Assembly: GCA_035646535.1 (NCBI GenBank)
Contig: DASRPD010000028.1
Coordinates: 1 to 45,134, forward strand
Direction: 5' to 3'
Length of the DNA stretch: 45,134 nucleotides
Origin: DASRPD01 sp035646535
GTDB taxonomy: Bacteria; Actinomycetota; Acidimicrobiia; IMCC26256; JANYLB01
The notes under the pieces are model-generated. The model saw only the letters and a program-made list of their open reading frames with translations. It made no database searches and was not told the DNA's origin. Both the position numbers and the translations under genes were made by a program. Below, piece after piece: positions 16,610 to 25,452 of this stretch (its first letter is position 1; each line of letters begins with the position of its first letter).

Positions 16610-18589
16610 TCACACCGCGCGTCCGGCGAGGTGGCCGTCGAAGATCGCCCGGTCCGCCGTGCGCACCGCCACCGCGTCACCGACCCGGAGGAGCTCATCG
16701 ACGCGCCCTTCGAGGGCGCGGAACAAGCCGTCGTCGGGAACACCGTGCGTGCGGATGACCACATGATCGGCGGGCACGGTGTCGAGCGCGTAGGACAACA
16801 CGTCGACGAGCGTGACCTCGTGGTCGCCGATCGCGGCAATCGCAGTGTTCGGCCGCCACCGCATCCCTGCCCGCACCGCGCGGGGCAGGGCCTTCTGCAT
16901 CGTCTCCGCGTCGAGCAGGAGGGGCGTGGCCGTCGGGCTCGCACAGGTGACGTCGAGCCCACGTTCCGCGAGGAGCTGACCGAGGCCGACGGCTTCGATG
17001 TGGCCGATCGCATCGAGGATGACGACCCGCGGGCCGAGCACGGCCGGATCGCGCAGTGCCCGCTCGTGATCGACGACCCACGGCCGATCGGCACCCGGGA
17101 TCGGAAACGGGTGTGACTTGGAGGGTGTGTCGGTCGCGGCACGCCCACCGGTCGCGACCACGACCGCGTCAGGCGCCAGCGCGAGCACGGCGTCGGCGTC
17201 CATCTCGACACCGAGGCGCACGTCGACGCCGCGACGGACGCACTCTGCGGCCCGCCAGTCCGCGAAGTCGGCGATCTCCTCGCGACCGGGGAGCTGCTCG
17301 GCGAGGCGGATCTTGCCACCGAGCCGCTCGGCTCGCTCGACCAGGATGACCTCGTGGCCGCGCGCCGCGGCCACCCAGGCGGCCTCGAGCCCGGCCGGAC
17401 CGCCACCCACGACGACCACTCGCTTGGTGACCGACGCGGGCGTGAGCTCACCGAGCTCGCGTTCGCGGCCGACGACCGGGTTGGTCACGCACGTGACCGG
17501 GTAGCCCTGGGTCAGGTTGCCGTAGCAACCCTGGTTGCACCCGGTGCACTGCCGAATCTCGCTCGCGCGTCCGGTCCGGGCCTTCTCGGCCCAGTCGGGG
17601 TCGGCGATCAGCGGACGTACCAGCGTGATCGCGTCGGCTTCGCCGCGCTCGAGGATGCCCTCGGCCTCGTCCGGTGTGAGGATCCGATGCACCGCGAACA
17701 CCGGGGTATCAGGAAGTGCCTTCTTGACCACGGCCGTGGCGGGCACGCCGACGAGATGGCGCACGTACATCGGTCGCACCATCCCTGTGCCGGAAGTGCC
17801 GATGCTCACGTTGACGAAGTCGACCAACCCGGCCGCGACGAGCCGAGCCGCGATCTCGGCGCAATCGTCGGGGTCGAGTCCGGAGCCGTCGCGCGTCTCC
17901 TCGTCACCAACGAGGCGCACACCCACCGCGGTCTCGGCGCCCACGGCGTCCCGCACCGCCTCGAGGACCTCGACCGCGAACCGCATCCGACCCGCGAGCG
18001 AACCGCCGTAGCCGTCGGTCCGACGGTTCGACTTGGGTGAGAGGAACTCGTGGATCAAGTACCCGTGCGCCGCGTGGATCTCGATTCCGTCGAAACCACC
18101 GTCGCGGGTGTGGCGTGCCGAACGGGCGAAGTGGTCGATCACCTCGCGAATCTGGCCGGGCTCGATCTCCGTCGACGCTTCCATGTGGTTGGCGATCCCG
18201 CTCGCGGACCACACGGGCAGACGCGACCAGGTCGCGTGGTTGACGCCGCCGTTGTGGGCGAGCTGGAGGAACGCCAGCGAGCCGGCAGCGTGAATCGGGT
18301 CGGTCACGTCACGGAGATGCCGAACGCAGGCCGGGTCCCAGACCTGGGCGTTGTTGTGCATCTGGTAGGCGCTCGTCGGATGCACCTGCGCCTGGCCCGC
18401 GATCACGATGCCCGCGCCACCGCGGGCCACCCGGGCGAGGTAGCGGCCGTAGCGCTCGCCGTAGAAGCCGGGCTCGCCGTAGACCTGATTGGGCTCGCCG
18501 TACATGGTGAAGTGGGCCCCGAAGACGACCCGGTTCCGCGATTCGCACGGCCCGACACGAAGCGGGCTGAACAGCCGGCGGTCGCTCAT
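16610..18589 (-). CDS. NADH:flavin oxidoreductase with 4Fe-4S and FAD domains (2,4-dienoyl-CoA reductase FadH / trimethylamine dehydrogenase family)
   Basis: This 659-residue flavoenzyme is close in length to E. coli FadH. The start at 18589 (MSDRRLFSPLRVG) follows GGAGG at 7 nt. Residues 1 to about 345 are the FMN-binding TIM barrel of the old yellow enzyme family, with HAAHGYLIHEFLSPKSNRRT followed by DGYGGS. Cys348, Cys351, Cys355 and Cys367 (CTGCNQGC...C) ligate a 4Fe-4S cluster. An FAD/NAD(P) domain follows, with VVVVGGGPAGLEAAW and then an ERAERLGGKIRLAEQL region. Known for the family: reduction of 2,4-dienoyl-CoA by NADPH, or demethylation of methylamines. The lipid setting favours an enoate or dienoyl-CoA reductase. 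It is divergent from the membrane protein gene at 18708. Confidence 0.9.
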   Translation of the reverse strand: MSDRRLFSPLRVGPCESRNRVVFGAHFTMYGEPNQVYGEPGFYGERYGRYLARVARGGAGIVIAGQAQVHPTSAYQMHNNAQVWDPACVRHLRDVTDPIHAAGSLAFLQLAHNGGVNHATWSRLPVWSASGIANHMEASTEIEPGQIREVIDHFARSARHTRDGGFDGIEIHAAHGYLIHEFLSPKSNRRTDGYGGSLAGRMRFAVEVLEAVRDAVGAETAVGVRLVGDEETRDGSGLDPDDCAEIAARLVAAGLVDFVNVSIGTSGTGMVRPMYVRHLVGVPATAVVKKALPDTPVFAVHRILTPDEAEGILERGEADAITLVRPLIADPDWAEKARTGRASEIRQCTGCNQGCYGNLTQGYPVTCVTNPVVGRERELGELTPASVTKRVVVVGGGPAGLEAAWVAAARGHEVILVERAERLGGKIRLAEQLPGREEIADFADWRAAECVRRGVDVRLGVEMDADAVLALAPDAVVVATGGRAATDTPSKSHPFPIPGADRPWVVDHERALRDPAVLGPRVVILDAIGHIEAVGLGQLLAERGLDVTCASPTATPLLLDAETMQKALPRAVRAGMRWRPNTAIAAIGDHEVTLVDVLSYALDTVPADHVVIRTHGVPDDGLFRALEGRVDELLRVGDAVAVRTADRAIFDGHLAGRAV

Positions 18590-18707
18590 TCTCGGCCTCC
18601 ATCTCGGTCGCGCATGCGTCGATCCAACCATGATGGGCCCGAACGGTCGAACGCGCTCTCGCGCCCAGTTCCACCGACCCGAGCATCGGCCATGATTTGA
18701 TGCACGG

Positions 18708-19934
18708 ATGAGCGAATCGGACACCACCACCACGACTGCGTCACCGACGCGAACCCGCCACGTGTCATTCGGTCGCCGCGCGCTCGTCGCCGTCCTCATG
18801 GTCATCGGTGTGATCCTGGCTCCGCTCGTCGTGGTGGCGACGTGGACCCGGAACCAGATCCTCGACACGAGTCGCTACGTCGAGAACATCGGGTCCCTGG
18901 CGTCGGACCCGGCGATCATCGACGCCGCGGCCGCCCAGGCCACCGACGCGCTCTTCGAGTCCGTCAACGTCGAGAAGCTCATCGACGAGGCGCTACCCGA
19001 GTCGGCGGATCTGCTCGTCAGCCCGCTCACCGACGTGATCCAGGGCTTCACCGAGGACGCTGCCCGTCGGGCCCTCGAGACCGACGCGTTCCAGAAGATC
19101 TGGAATGAGGCGAACCGCATCGCGCACGCTCAGATCGAGAAGGCCCTCACCGGCGACGGTGACGTCATCTCGACCAAGAACGGCATGATCGTGTTGGATC
19201 TCAGCCCGATCGTCGATCAGATCCGCGACTTCCTCAGCGACCAGGGAGTCACGTTCTTCGACGACGTCTCCGCCGACGACCTCGATCTGCGCTTCGAGCT
19301 GTTCGACGCCCGCGCACTGGGCCAGACACAGGAGATCGTGAACCTGCTGGACACGATGACGTACGTGCTCCCGATCGTGATGGCCGCGTGCTTCGGGGTC
19401 GCGCTGTGGCTCTCACCCAACCGTCGACGCTCGGTGATCCGCGGCGGTATCGGCGTGGCGATCGCGGCGGCCGTCGTCGCGGTGGGCGTGACCGTCGGCC
19501 GGTCGTTCTACCTGGACTCCGTCTCGGGTCCCGGACTCCCCCGCGACGCGCTCGCGGCGACGTGGGACATCCTCGTGCGGTACCTGCGCGGAGGGTTGCG
19601 GGCCCTGATCGCCGTCGGCCTCCTCGTTGCACTCGGTACTTGGGTAACCGGTCCGGGCCGAATGCCAGTGCGACTTCGCACCACGTTCCGACGGATCATC
19701 GGCGGCGCGACCGATCAGGCCGACGCACGCGGACTCGAGCTCGGCCGCTTCGGCCAGTTCGTGGGCCGGTACCGGACGATCCTGCAGATCGCGGGAGTCG
19801 CGCTCGGCGCGCTGTACCTGCTGCTCGTCGACCGGGTCTCGGCCGGCGAGCTCGTATGGACGGTCGTGGTCGTGCTGGTGTATCTCGCGATCGTCGAGTT
19901 CCTCGCGCGCGTCGCGCGGCTCGAAACCCGTTGA
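18708..19934 (+). CDS. Polytopic membrane protein of an uncharacterised actinobacterial family
   Basis: This 408-residue protein has a Thr-rich cytoplasmic start and a first helix at about 24-47 (RALVAVLMVIGVILAPLVVV). An outside domain of about 155 residues follows, rich in acidic helices (about 48-205). Further helices lie near 206-226, 236-258, 288-308, 347-364 and 372-392. The opening TRNQILDTSRYVENIGSLA after helix 1 is a pattern I know from unannotated actinobacterial membrane proteins. No catalytic motif is visible. The start is an ATG at 18708; TTTGAT ends 6 nt before it. It is divergent from the flavoenzyme gene and converges on the dioxygenase gene with a 10-nt gap. Confidence 0.75.
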   Translation: MSESDTTTTTASPTRTRHVSFGRRALVAVLMVIGVILAPLVVVATWTRNQILDTSRYVENIGSLASDPAIIDAAAAQATDALFESVNVEKLIDEALPESADLLVSPLTDVIQGFTEDAARRALETDAFQKIWNEANRIAHAQIEKALTGDGDVISTKNGMIVLDLSPIVDQIRDFLSDQGVTFFDDVSADDLDLRFELFDARALGQTQEIVNLLDTMTYVLPIVMAACFGVALWLSPNRRRSVIRGGIGVAIAAAVVAVGVTVGRSFYLDSVSGPGLPRDALAATWDILVRYLRGGLRALIAVGLLVALGTWVTGPGRMPVRLRTTFRRIIGGATDQADARGLELGRFGQFVGRYRTILQIAGVALGALYLLLVDRVSAGELVWTVVVVLVYLAIVEFLARVARLETR

Positions 19935-19944
19935 ACAGCTCCGG

Positions 19945-20880
19945 TCAAGCCAGGTTGAGCCACAGGCGCAGCAGATGGCGCGGCGCGGCCGGGTCGTCGG
20001 TGTAGGCGGTGCGGGCGTGGACGATCGATCGGTTGGCGATCAGCTGGACGTCGCCGGGTCGCAAGTCCATGTCGAGGTGAAACTCAGGGGACTCGGCGAG
20101 TGCCTCGAACAGCTCGAGCACCTCCCGCTGGGGGGTGCTCAGACGAGGCGCCTCGGCCAGCCGCTCGACCGATCCGAAGTAGCCGGCGTGGAAGAACACG
20201 TGCCGGCCGAACGGTCCGAGCGTGCAGATCGGCAGCATCACGAAGCTCGGCTCGCCCGGGCCCTGCTCGTTGCGCCGGTCGAGTGGGAACGGCTCCTCGA
20301 GCACGGCCAGAAGATCGGGGCGACGACGGGCGATCTCGTCGCCGATCGCCAATGAGCTCGCGATTCGACTCGCGCCACCGCGCCGTCCGGGGCTCAGGCA
20401 CAGCAGCCCCACGACATCGCCGAGATCGACGTGGAAGCGGATCCGGTCACTGGTCTGGTACTTGCGGACCATCGGATCGTCGCGAGCTGCCCCGGTGTCG
20501 GTGACGTGGCCCAGGAGGTCGCCCGCGGCGTTCTGGCGGATGGGAACGCCCAGCAGCACGCCCAGCAGCCAGAGCATCGCCCCGGCGAGATCATCTCCGT
20601 CGCCGACCGGAACGCCCCGGACCAGCACGAAGCCGCGCCCGCGCGTCAACTGGTCGCGCCACGCGCCGACCTGCGCCTCGAGCCCGCTCGACCCGACGTC
20701 AGCCGCGGTCACCGACTCCAGCGTCCGACCGCGGATCCGCGCCGCCCCCGTGCGCAGCCGGTCGACGTCCTCCTCGTCGAGCACGACGATCCAGTCGTCG
20801 CTCCCCGCGACGTCGTGTGCGCGCCAGGCGGCGGGGTCAGGCGCTCGGGTCGTGGACGGAGACGGCTCGGGTGTGGTCAC
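19945..20880 (-). CDS. TauD/TfdA-family Fe(II)/2-oxoglutarate dioxygenase
   Basis: This protein of about 311 residues from a GTG at 20880 is a double-stranded beta-helix dioxygenase. The iron site is His150-Val-Asp152 (RIRFHVDLGD) with the distal His288 (NRSIVHARTAY). Arg301 or Arg305 near the C-terminus (PRHLLRLWLNLA) should hold 2-oxoglutarate. GFVLVRGVP (about 83-91) is the usual early strand. The frame is open further upstream. I chose 20880 because it precedes the conserved part and avoids the region upstream of the divergent hydrolase gene, but no ribosome site supports it and a TTG at 20919 is possible. Substrate unknown; relatives hydroxylate small carboxylates, sulfonates or carnitine-like compounds. 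Confidence 0.85.
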   Translation of the reverse strand: MTTPEPSPSTTRAPDPAAWRAHDVAGSDDWIVVLDEEDVDRLRTGAARIRGRTLESVTAADVGSSGLEAQVGAWRDQLTRGRGFVLVRGVPVGDGDDLAGAMLWLLGVLLGVPIRQNAAGDLLGHVTDTGAARDDPMVRKYQTSDRIRFHVDLGDVVGLLCLSPGRRGGASRIASSLAIGDEIARRRPDLLAVLEEPFPLDRRNEQGPGEPSFVMLPICTLGPFGRHVFFHAGYFGSVERLAEAPRLSTPQREVLELFEALAESPEFHLDMDLRPGDVQLIANRSIVHARTAYTDDPAAPRHLLRLWLNLA

Positions 20881-20967
20881 GGAAGCCAGATCGTCGACCG
20901 GTCGGAGGGTACGCGTCAAGATCGTGGTGTCGCTACCGGCCGCGAGTCGATCTGCGAGGAGGCCACG

Positions 20968-21843
20968 ATGAGCGAACCCGATCGGACGACCCGACGCTTC
21001 CAGGTCGGCGAGACGACGATCACGAGCGTCGTCGAGGAACAGACTGATCACATCCCGCCTGAGCTGTTCTTCCCGGACGCGACCGGCGCCAACGTGTTGC
21101 GCCACGACTGGCTCCGGCCCGGCTTCGCCGACGACCAGGGTGCGGTCTCGCTGCGCATCCAGGCGTTCGTGATCGAGCACGAGTCTCGAGTCGTGCTCGT
21201 CGATCCGTGTGTCGGCAACGGCAAGCAGCGGTCGATGTTCTTCTGGAACGATGGCTCGTGGCCGTTCCTCGAGCGTTTCGCGGAGGCGGGCTTCGAGGCC
21301 GAGGGGATCGACACCGTCATCCACACACATCTGCACGCCGACCACGTCGGATGGGACACGCGCCTCGTCGACGGTCAGTGGGTCCCGACGTTCACCTCGG
21401 CCCGGCACCTCTACACCGAACGCGAGCTCGAGTTCTCCCGGGCGCTGCGAACACCCGAAGAAGACGTCTACGGCGACTCCGTCGAACCGATCGTCGCCGC
21501 CGGTCTGGCCGATGTGGTTGCCGAGGACGCCGATCTTGGTGACGGACTCCGACTCGAGCCGACGCCGGGCCACACGCCGGGCCACGTGTCGCTGTGGGTG
21601 GAGTCAGCCGGCGAGGTGGCGTTGATCTCCGGCGACTTCGTCCACCACCCGGTGCAGTGCGCGGAGCCGGAGTGGCGCGAGGTCGCCGACGCGGATGTCG
21701 AAGCGGCGCGAGCGACACGACGGCGCATGCTCCATCGAGCCGCGGAGACGGGGGCGCTGTTCCTCGGCACGCACTTCGGCCCGCCCCCCGCCGGCCACGT
21801 CCTCGTCGACGGCGACGTGTGGCGGTTCGTGCCCAGCGAATAG
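20968..21843 (+). CDS. Metallo-beta-lactamase-fold hydrolase
   Basis: This 291-residue cytoplasmic protein starts at an ATG preceded by GAGGAGG at 5 nt. The zinc motif HTHLHADHVGW gives His121, His123, Asp125 and His126; GHTPGHVSLW, SGDFVHHP and GTHFGPP supply the remaining ligands. The architecture resembles lactonase and N-acyl-homoserine-lactonase-like members of the superfamily rather than beta-lactamases. The substrate is unknown. It is divergent from the TauD-like dioxygenase across 87 nt and is followed 27 nt later by an amidohydrolase that appears to have its own promoter. Confidence 0.88.
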   Translation: MSEPDRTTRRFQVGETTITSVVEEQTDHIPPELFFPDATGANVLRHDWLRPGFADDQGAVSLRIQAFVIEHESRVVLVDPCVGNGKQRSMFFWNDGSWPFLERFAEAGFEAEGIDTVIHTHLHADHVGWDTRLVDGQWVPTFTSARHLYTERELEFSRALRTPEEDVYGDSVEPIVAAGLADVVAEDADLGDGLRLEPTPGHTPGHVSLWVESAGEVALISGDFVHHPVQCAEPEWREVADADVEAARATRRRMLHRAAETGALFLGTHFGPPPAGHVLVDGDVWRFVPSE

Positions 21844-21858
21844 CGGCGCGAGCACCGG

Positions 21859-21864
21859 TAGGCT
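21859..21864 (+). promoter_or_regulatory. Candidate -10 box of a leaderless transcript (amidohydrolase)
   Basis: TAGGCT fits the TANNNT -10 consensus and ends 6 nt before the ATG at 21871. No ribosome site is visible in front of that ATG. Confidence 0.5.
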
Positions 21865-21870
21865 GGGCCC

Positions 21871-23067
21871 ATGGTGGAGCCCGAACATCCGGCCGTCGAT
21901 TACCCCGTCTTCGACGGTGACAACCACTACTACGAGGCGCTCGATGCCTTCACTCGGCATCTCGATCCGAAGCTCGGGCCGCGAACGGTGCAGTGGGCCG
22001 ACATCAACGGGCGTCGGTACCCGGTGGTCGCGGGACGGGTGAGTCGAGCCGTCGCCAACCCGACCTTCGACCCGATCGCCAAGGCCGGGGCGATGCATGA
22101 CTACTTCCGCGGGAACCCCGACCAAAAGCTCCCACTCGAGTTTCTCCGAGAACGCGAGCCGATCCGGTCCGAATACCGCGACCGAGACGCGCGCCTTGCG
22201 GTCATGGACAAGCAGGGACTCGGCCAGGTCTGGCTGTTCCCAACGCTGGGCATGCTCTACGAAGAGCTCCTCACGCACGACCCGGGAGCGGTGGCGGCGA
22301 CCTTCACGGCGTTCAACCGCTGGGTCGAGGAGGACTGGGGCTTCCACTACCGCGACCGGATCTTCGCCGCCCCGTACCTCTCGCTCGCCGATCCGACATG
22401 GGCGGTCAGCGAGCTCGAGTGGGCGATCGATCGCGGCGCCCGAACGATCGTGATGCGCCCCGCCGCGCCCACCACCACGCTCGGCCAACTCCCACCCACC
22501 GACGCGATGTTCGATCCCTTCTGGGCCCGGGTCAACGAAGCGGGTATCACCGTGGTCGTTCATGGCGCCGACAGCGGCTACTCCGCGCAGGGCTACGCCA
22601 AGGACGGCTTCGCCGCGACCTTCGAGGGCGCAGAGCGCCCGTCGATCAAGATGCTGACGATGGAGCGCGCCATCTACGACTTCCTCGCCTCCCTCGTCTT
22701 CGACGACCTCTTCCGTCGGTTCCCGAACCTGCGGATCGCGTCGGTCGAGAACGGCTCCGAGTTCCTCGGCGACCTCCTCAAGAAGCTGATCTCGTATCAC
22801 CGCCGGATCCCTGGCCTCTTCCACGAGGACCCTCGCGACATCTTCCGTCGACACGTCTGGATCAATCCGTTCTGGGAAGACGACGTCTACGAGATCGCGG
22901 AGCACGTCGGCACTGACCGCGTCATCTTCGGCTCGGACTGGCCCCATATCGAGGGCATGCCCGAACCCCTCGACTACGTGCGCGAGCTCGAGGATTTCGA
23001 CGACGCGACGCAGCGCCTGATCCTCGCGGACAACGCCGCGGGGCTCACTGAGCTCCGCCCCGCCTGA
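21871..23067 (+). CDS. Amidohydrolase-family protein, ACMSD/gamma-resorcylate decarboxylase-like
   Basis: This 398-residue TIM-barrel protein belongs to the amidohydrolase-2 group. That group holds metal-dependent decarboxylases and hydrolases of aromatic or ring-cleavage acids. The first metal motif is FDGDNHYYE (about residues 14-22), in place of the classical HxH. The end motif is FGSDWPHIEGM, where the aspartate of SDWPH is the usual catalytic acid. An ERPSIKMLTMERAIYDFLAS region and RFPNLRIASVENGSEF are also typical of actinobacterial members. The start at 21871 is supported by the leaderless -10 box. It is a distant relative of the two amidohydrolases at 34991 and 37243. The substrate is not assigned. 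Confidence 0.85.
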   Translation: MVEPEHPAVDYPVFDGDNHYYEALDAFTRHLDPKLGPRTVQWADINGRRYPVVAGRVSRAVANPTFDPIAKAGAMHDYFRGNPDQKLPLEFLREREPIRSEYRDRDARLAVMDKQGLGQVWLFPTLGMLYEELLTHDPGAVAATFTAFNRWVEEDWGFHYRDRIFAAPYLSLADPTWAVSELEWAIDRGARTIVMRPAAPTTTLGQLPPTDAMFDPFWARVNEAGITVVVHGADSGYSAQGYAKDGFAATFEGAERPSIKMLTMERAIYDFLASLVFDDLFRRFPNLRIASVENGSEFLGDLLKKLISYHRRIPGLFHEDPRDIFRRHVWINPFWEDDVYEIAEHVGTDRVIFGSDWPHIEGMPEPLDYVRELEDFDDATQRLILADNAAGLTELRPA

Positions 23068-23102
23068 GGCTCTCGCGCGCTCCAGCCGACTCGAGTCGAC
23101 TG

Positions 23103-23912
23103 TCAGCGGGTCTGTTCGCGACCGCGGGCGACGATCCCGGCTCGCCGCTTCTCGATCTCGGCCGGGTCGAATCCCGCGCCCTCCCACTCGCGCGACACGC
23201 GGCCTTCGATCGTCCAGGCATCGGCCTCGGTGACCAGGCTCGCCTCGTCGTAGGTGGCCAGCATGCGTCGCACTGCGGCTTGGTCGATCGTGGCGCAGTC
23301 GGCCGCGAGCTTCCGACAGAACGGGAGCAGATCCGCGTGGGCCACGACGTGGTTGACCAACCCCCAGTCGTAGGCGAGATGCGCGTCGACGAAGTTGCCG
23401 GTGATGCTCATCTCGCGCGCCCGGGCGACACCGATCCGTTGCGGGAGCAGCACGGTCAACCCCCACCCGGGCATCACGCCGACGCGAGCATGGGTATCGG
23501 CGAAGCGCGCGAGGTCCGAGGCGACGAGGAAGTCACACGCCAACGCGACCTCGAGGCCACCGGTCACCGCGACACCGTTGATCGCGCCGATCAACGGCTT
23601 GGTTCGGGGCGGCAGTGCGCCGCGCCAGGGGTTCTTGCCCGCCGGGTCGCGACCACCCATGTCGGCGAAGCCCTCACCGTCTGCCGCCACCTCGCCGGAA
23701 CCGAACTCCTTCAGGTCCACCCCGGCGGAGAACGCGGGGTCGGTGCCGGTGAGGATCATCACATCGACCGTCGGGTCAGCCTCCAGCTCCGTGACGAGCC
23801 GTGGCAGCCGGGTTCGCACCGCTCGGTTCAGCGCGTTGCGCGCCTTCGGCCGGTTCAGCGTGATCGTCGCGACACCCTCGTCGACGCCCACCAGCACCAC
23901 ATCGTCACTCAC
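23103..23912 (-). CDS. Enoyl-CoA hydratase/isomerase family protein (crotonase), second copy
   Basis: This 269-residue crotonase starts at a GTG after AGGGG. VATITLNRPKARNALNR, GTDPAFSAGVDLKEF (about 56-70) and INGVAVTGGLEVALACDFLV (about 111-130) form the CoA and oxyanion site. Glu121 matches the first catalytic glutamate of classical hydratase, but the second position is His141 (FADTHARVGVMPGWG). The FADTHARVG version is common in actinobacterial crotonases and may have changed chemistry. It mirrors the other crotonase in this window, which has lost the opposite glutamate. It is divergent from the SDR - isomerase - ligase operon across 39 nt and probably belongs to the same pathway. Confidence 0.87.
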   Translation of the reverse strand: MSDDVVLVGVDEGVATITLNRPKARNALNRAVRTRLPRLVTELEADPTVDVMILTGTDPAFSAGVDLKEFGSGEVAADGEGFADMGGRDPAGKNPWRGALPPRTKPLIGAINGVAVTGGLEVALACDFLVASDLARFADTHARVGVMPGWGLTVLLPQRIGVARAREMSITGNFVDAHLAYDWGLVNHVVAHADLLPFCRKLAADCATIDQAAVRRMLATYDEASLVTEADAWTIEGRVSREWEGAGFDPAEIEKRRAGIVARGREQTR

Positions 23913-23937
23913 TCGATCCCCTCTCGTCGGTCGGCGC

Positions 23938-23943
23938 TAGCCT
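23938..23943 (+). promoter_or_regulatory. Candidate -10 box of the SDR operon
   Basis: TAGCCT fits TANNNT and ends 8 nt before the GTG at 23952, which would leave a leader of one or two bases at most. It lies in the 39-nt divergent gap. Confidence 0.4.
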
Positions 23944-23951
23944 CCCATGCC

Positions 23952-24740
23952 GTGATCCTCGACCGCTTCCGACTCGACGATTCGGTGGCCATCGTCACCG
24001 GCGCCGGCAAGGGCATCGGTGCCGGAACGGCCCGGGCGCTGGCCGAGGCCGGTGCCGACGTCGTCTGCGCGGCGCGCACCGCCACCGATATCGAAGCGGT
24101 CGCCGCCGACGTTCGCGCGCTCGGGCGACGCTCGCTCGCGGTGCCGACCGACGTGACCGACCCGGACCAGCGCACCCGACTCATCGAAACCACCGTCGCC
24201 GAGCTCGGCCGCATCGACATCCTGGTGAACAACGCGGGCGGCTGGAACCCGAGGCCGCTCCGCGAGACCAGTGAGGCCGCGCTGGAAGCGGCATTTCGCT
24301 TCAACGTCACGTCCGCGTTCTCCCTCACCAAGCTCGCGCTCGACCACCTCGCGTCGGGTGACGGCGGCAGCGTGGTGAACATCTCGTCACGCGCCGCGAG
24401 CATGGTGCAACCGTGCTTCACCGCCTACGCTGCCGCGAAGGCGGCGCTCTCGATGCTGACGCGCGCAATGGCACCCGAGCTCGCGCCCAAGGTCAGGACC
24501 AACGCCATCGAGGTTGGGGGCGTCGAGACGGACGCGCTCGCGCACGTGCTCACCGACTCGTCGATCCGCGACCAGCTCGAACGCAACACGCCGATGCAAC
24601 GCGTCGGACAGACCGATGACATCGCGGCGTGCGTCGTCTACCTCGCCTCTCCGGCGGCCCAGTGGGTGACCGGCAAGGTGTTCGAGATCGACGGTGGCGT
24701 GGAGGCTCCTGCGTTCACCATTCCGTTCGAGCCACTCTGA
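23952..24740 (+). CDS. Short-chain dehydrogenase/reductase (classical SDR)
   Basis: This 262-residue NAD(P)-dependent oxidoreductase has the cofactor motif TGAGKGIGAGTARALAEAGA, NNAGGW, the serine in NISSRAAS, and the catalytic YAAAK (Tyr and Lys). It ends with WVTGKVFEIDGGVEAP. FabG-like members reduce or oxidise 3-hydroxyacyl groups or secondary alcohols. The GTG at 23952 is the only start that fits; the nearby ATG at 23947 is out of frame. It is the first gene of a compact operon with the mycothiol-dependent enzyme (1-nt gap) and the acyl-CoA ligase. Confidence 0.9.
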   Translation: MILDRFRLDDSVAIVTGAGKGIGAGTARALAEAGADVVCAARTATDIEAVAADVRALGRRSLAVPTDVTDPDQRTRLIETTVAELGRIDILVNNAGGWNPRPLRETSEAALEAAFRFNVTSAFSLTKLALDHLASGDGGSVVNISSRAASMVQPCFTAYAAAKAALSMLTRAMAPELAPKVRTNAIEVGGVETDALAHVLTDSSIRDQLERNTPMQRVGQTDDIAACVVYLASPAAQWVTGKVFEIDGGVEAPAFTIPFEPL

Positions 24741-24741
24741 C

Positions 24742-25452
24742 ATGGTTGATGACGCCGAGCTGGCGGGTCTCGACCCGTACGCGCTCCTCGATGCGGAGGC
24801 AGCCCGTGTCGACGCTCACTGCTCGGGGCTCGCCGGGCCGGAATGGGACCGTCCGAGCCGGTGCGCCGGCTGGACCGCACGCGACCTGCTCGCCCATCTG
24901 CGGGCGACGGAGGACTACCACCAGGCCTGTCTCGACGGCGAGGTGACCGCTCTGCTCACGCGCTTCGCCGAGCGCGGAGTCACCAGCCTGGACGCGGCGA
25001 ACGCTCTCGGCATCGCCGATCTGACCGCGCGGTCGAGCTCGGAGCTCCTCGACAGCTGGCGGACGGCGAATCACGAGACGCGCGCCCGCTATCGCACGCG
25101 CGGCGACGGTCGCATCGATACGACGGTGGGCGACTACCCGGCTCGCTGGCAGGCCTCCCACGTCGCGCTCGAGTTGGCGACGCACGCCGACGATCTCGGC
25201 GCCGCCGTGACCGACGGCGAACGCGCCACCCGCACAGCCTGGATGGCACGAGTGTCACGGTTCGCGCTCGCCGAGACCAAGCCCGACGCGAACGTGAGCG
25301 GCACCGACGGGCGAACGCACGTCCGGCTGGGCGACGATGACGTCGACGTCGAGCTGGCCGACGATGACTTCGTCCGTGCTGCCGCGGGGCGGCTCAACGA
25401 CTCGGCGGGGTTGGACGAGCCAACCCGGCGAGCGCTGAACACGATGCCGTGA
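24742..25452 (+). CDS. Maleylpyruvate-isomerase-family mycothiol-dependent enzyme (DinB-like fold)
   Basis: This 236-residue protein begins DDAELAGLDPYALLDAEAAR. The N-terminal four-helix domain has the metal site typical of the family: His in DLLAHLRATE and the ExxxH pair in LELATHADDL. The PSRCAGWTARDLLAHL segment is the family signature. Characterised members use mycothiol to isomerise maleylpyruvate; most others are undefined thiol-dependent transferases. Mycothiol is made by actinobacteria, so this gene supports that assignment. The ATG lies 1 nt after the SDR stop, and the stop shares GTGA with the ligase start. Confidence 0.85.
   Translation: MVDDAELAGLDPYALLDAEAARVDAHCSGLAGPEWDRPSRCAGWTARDLLAHLRATEDYHQACLDGEVTALLTRFAERGVTSLDAANALGIADLTARSSSELLDSWRTANHETRARYRTRGDGRIDTTVGDYPARWQASHVALELATHADDLGAAVTDGERATRTAWMARVSRFALAETKPDANVSGTDGRTHVRLGDDDVDVELADDDFVRAAAGRLNDSAGLDEPTRRALNTMP

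Noticed and set aside
23087..23098. 12-bp palindrome CGACTCGAGTCG between convergent genes
   Set aside because: It has no loop for an RNA hairpin and such palindromes are expected by chance in GC-rich DNA; a weak terminator or binding site cannot be supported.
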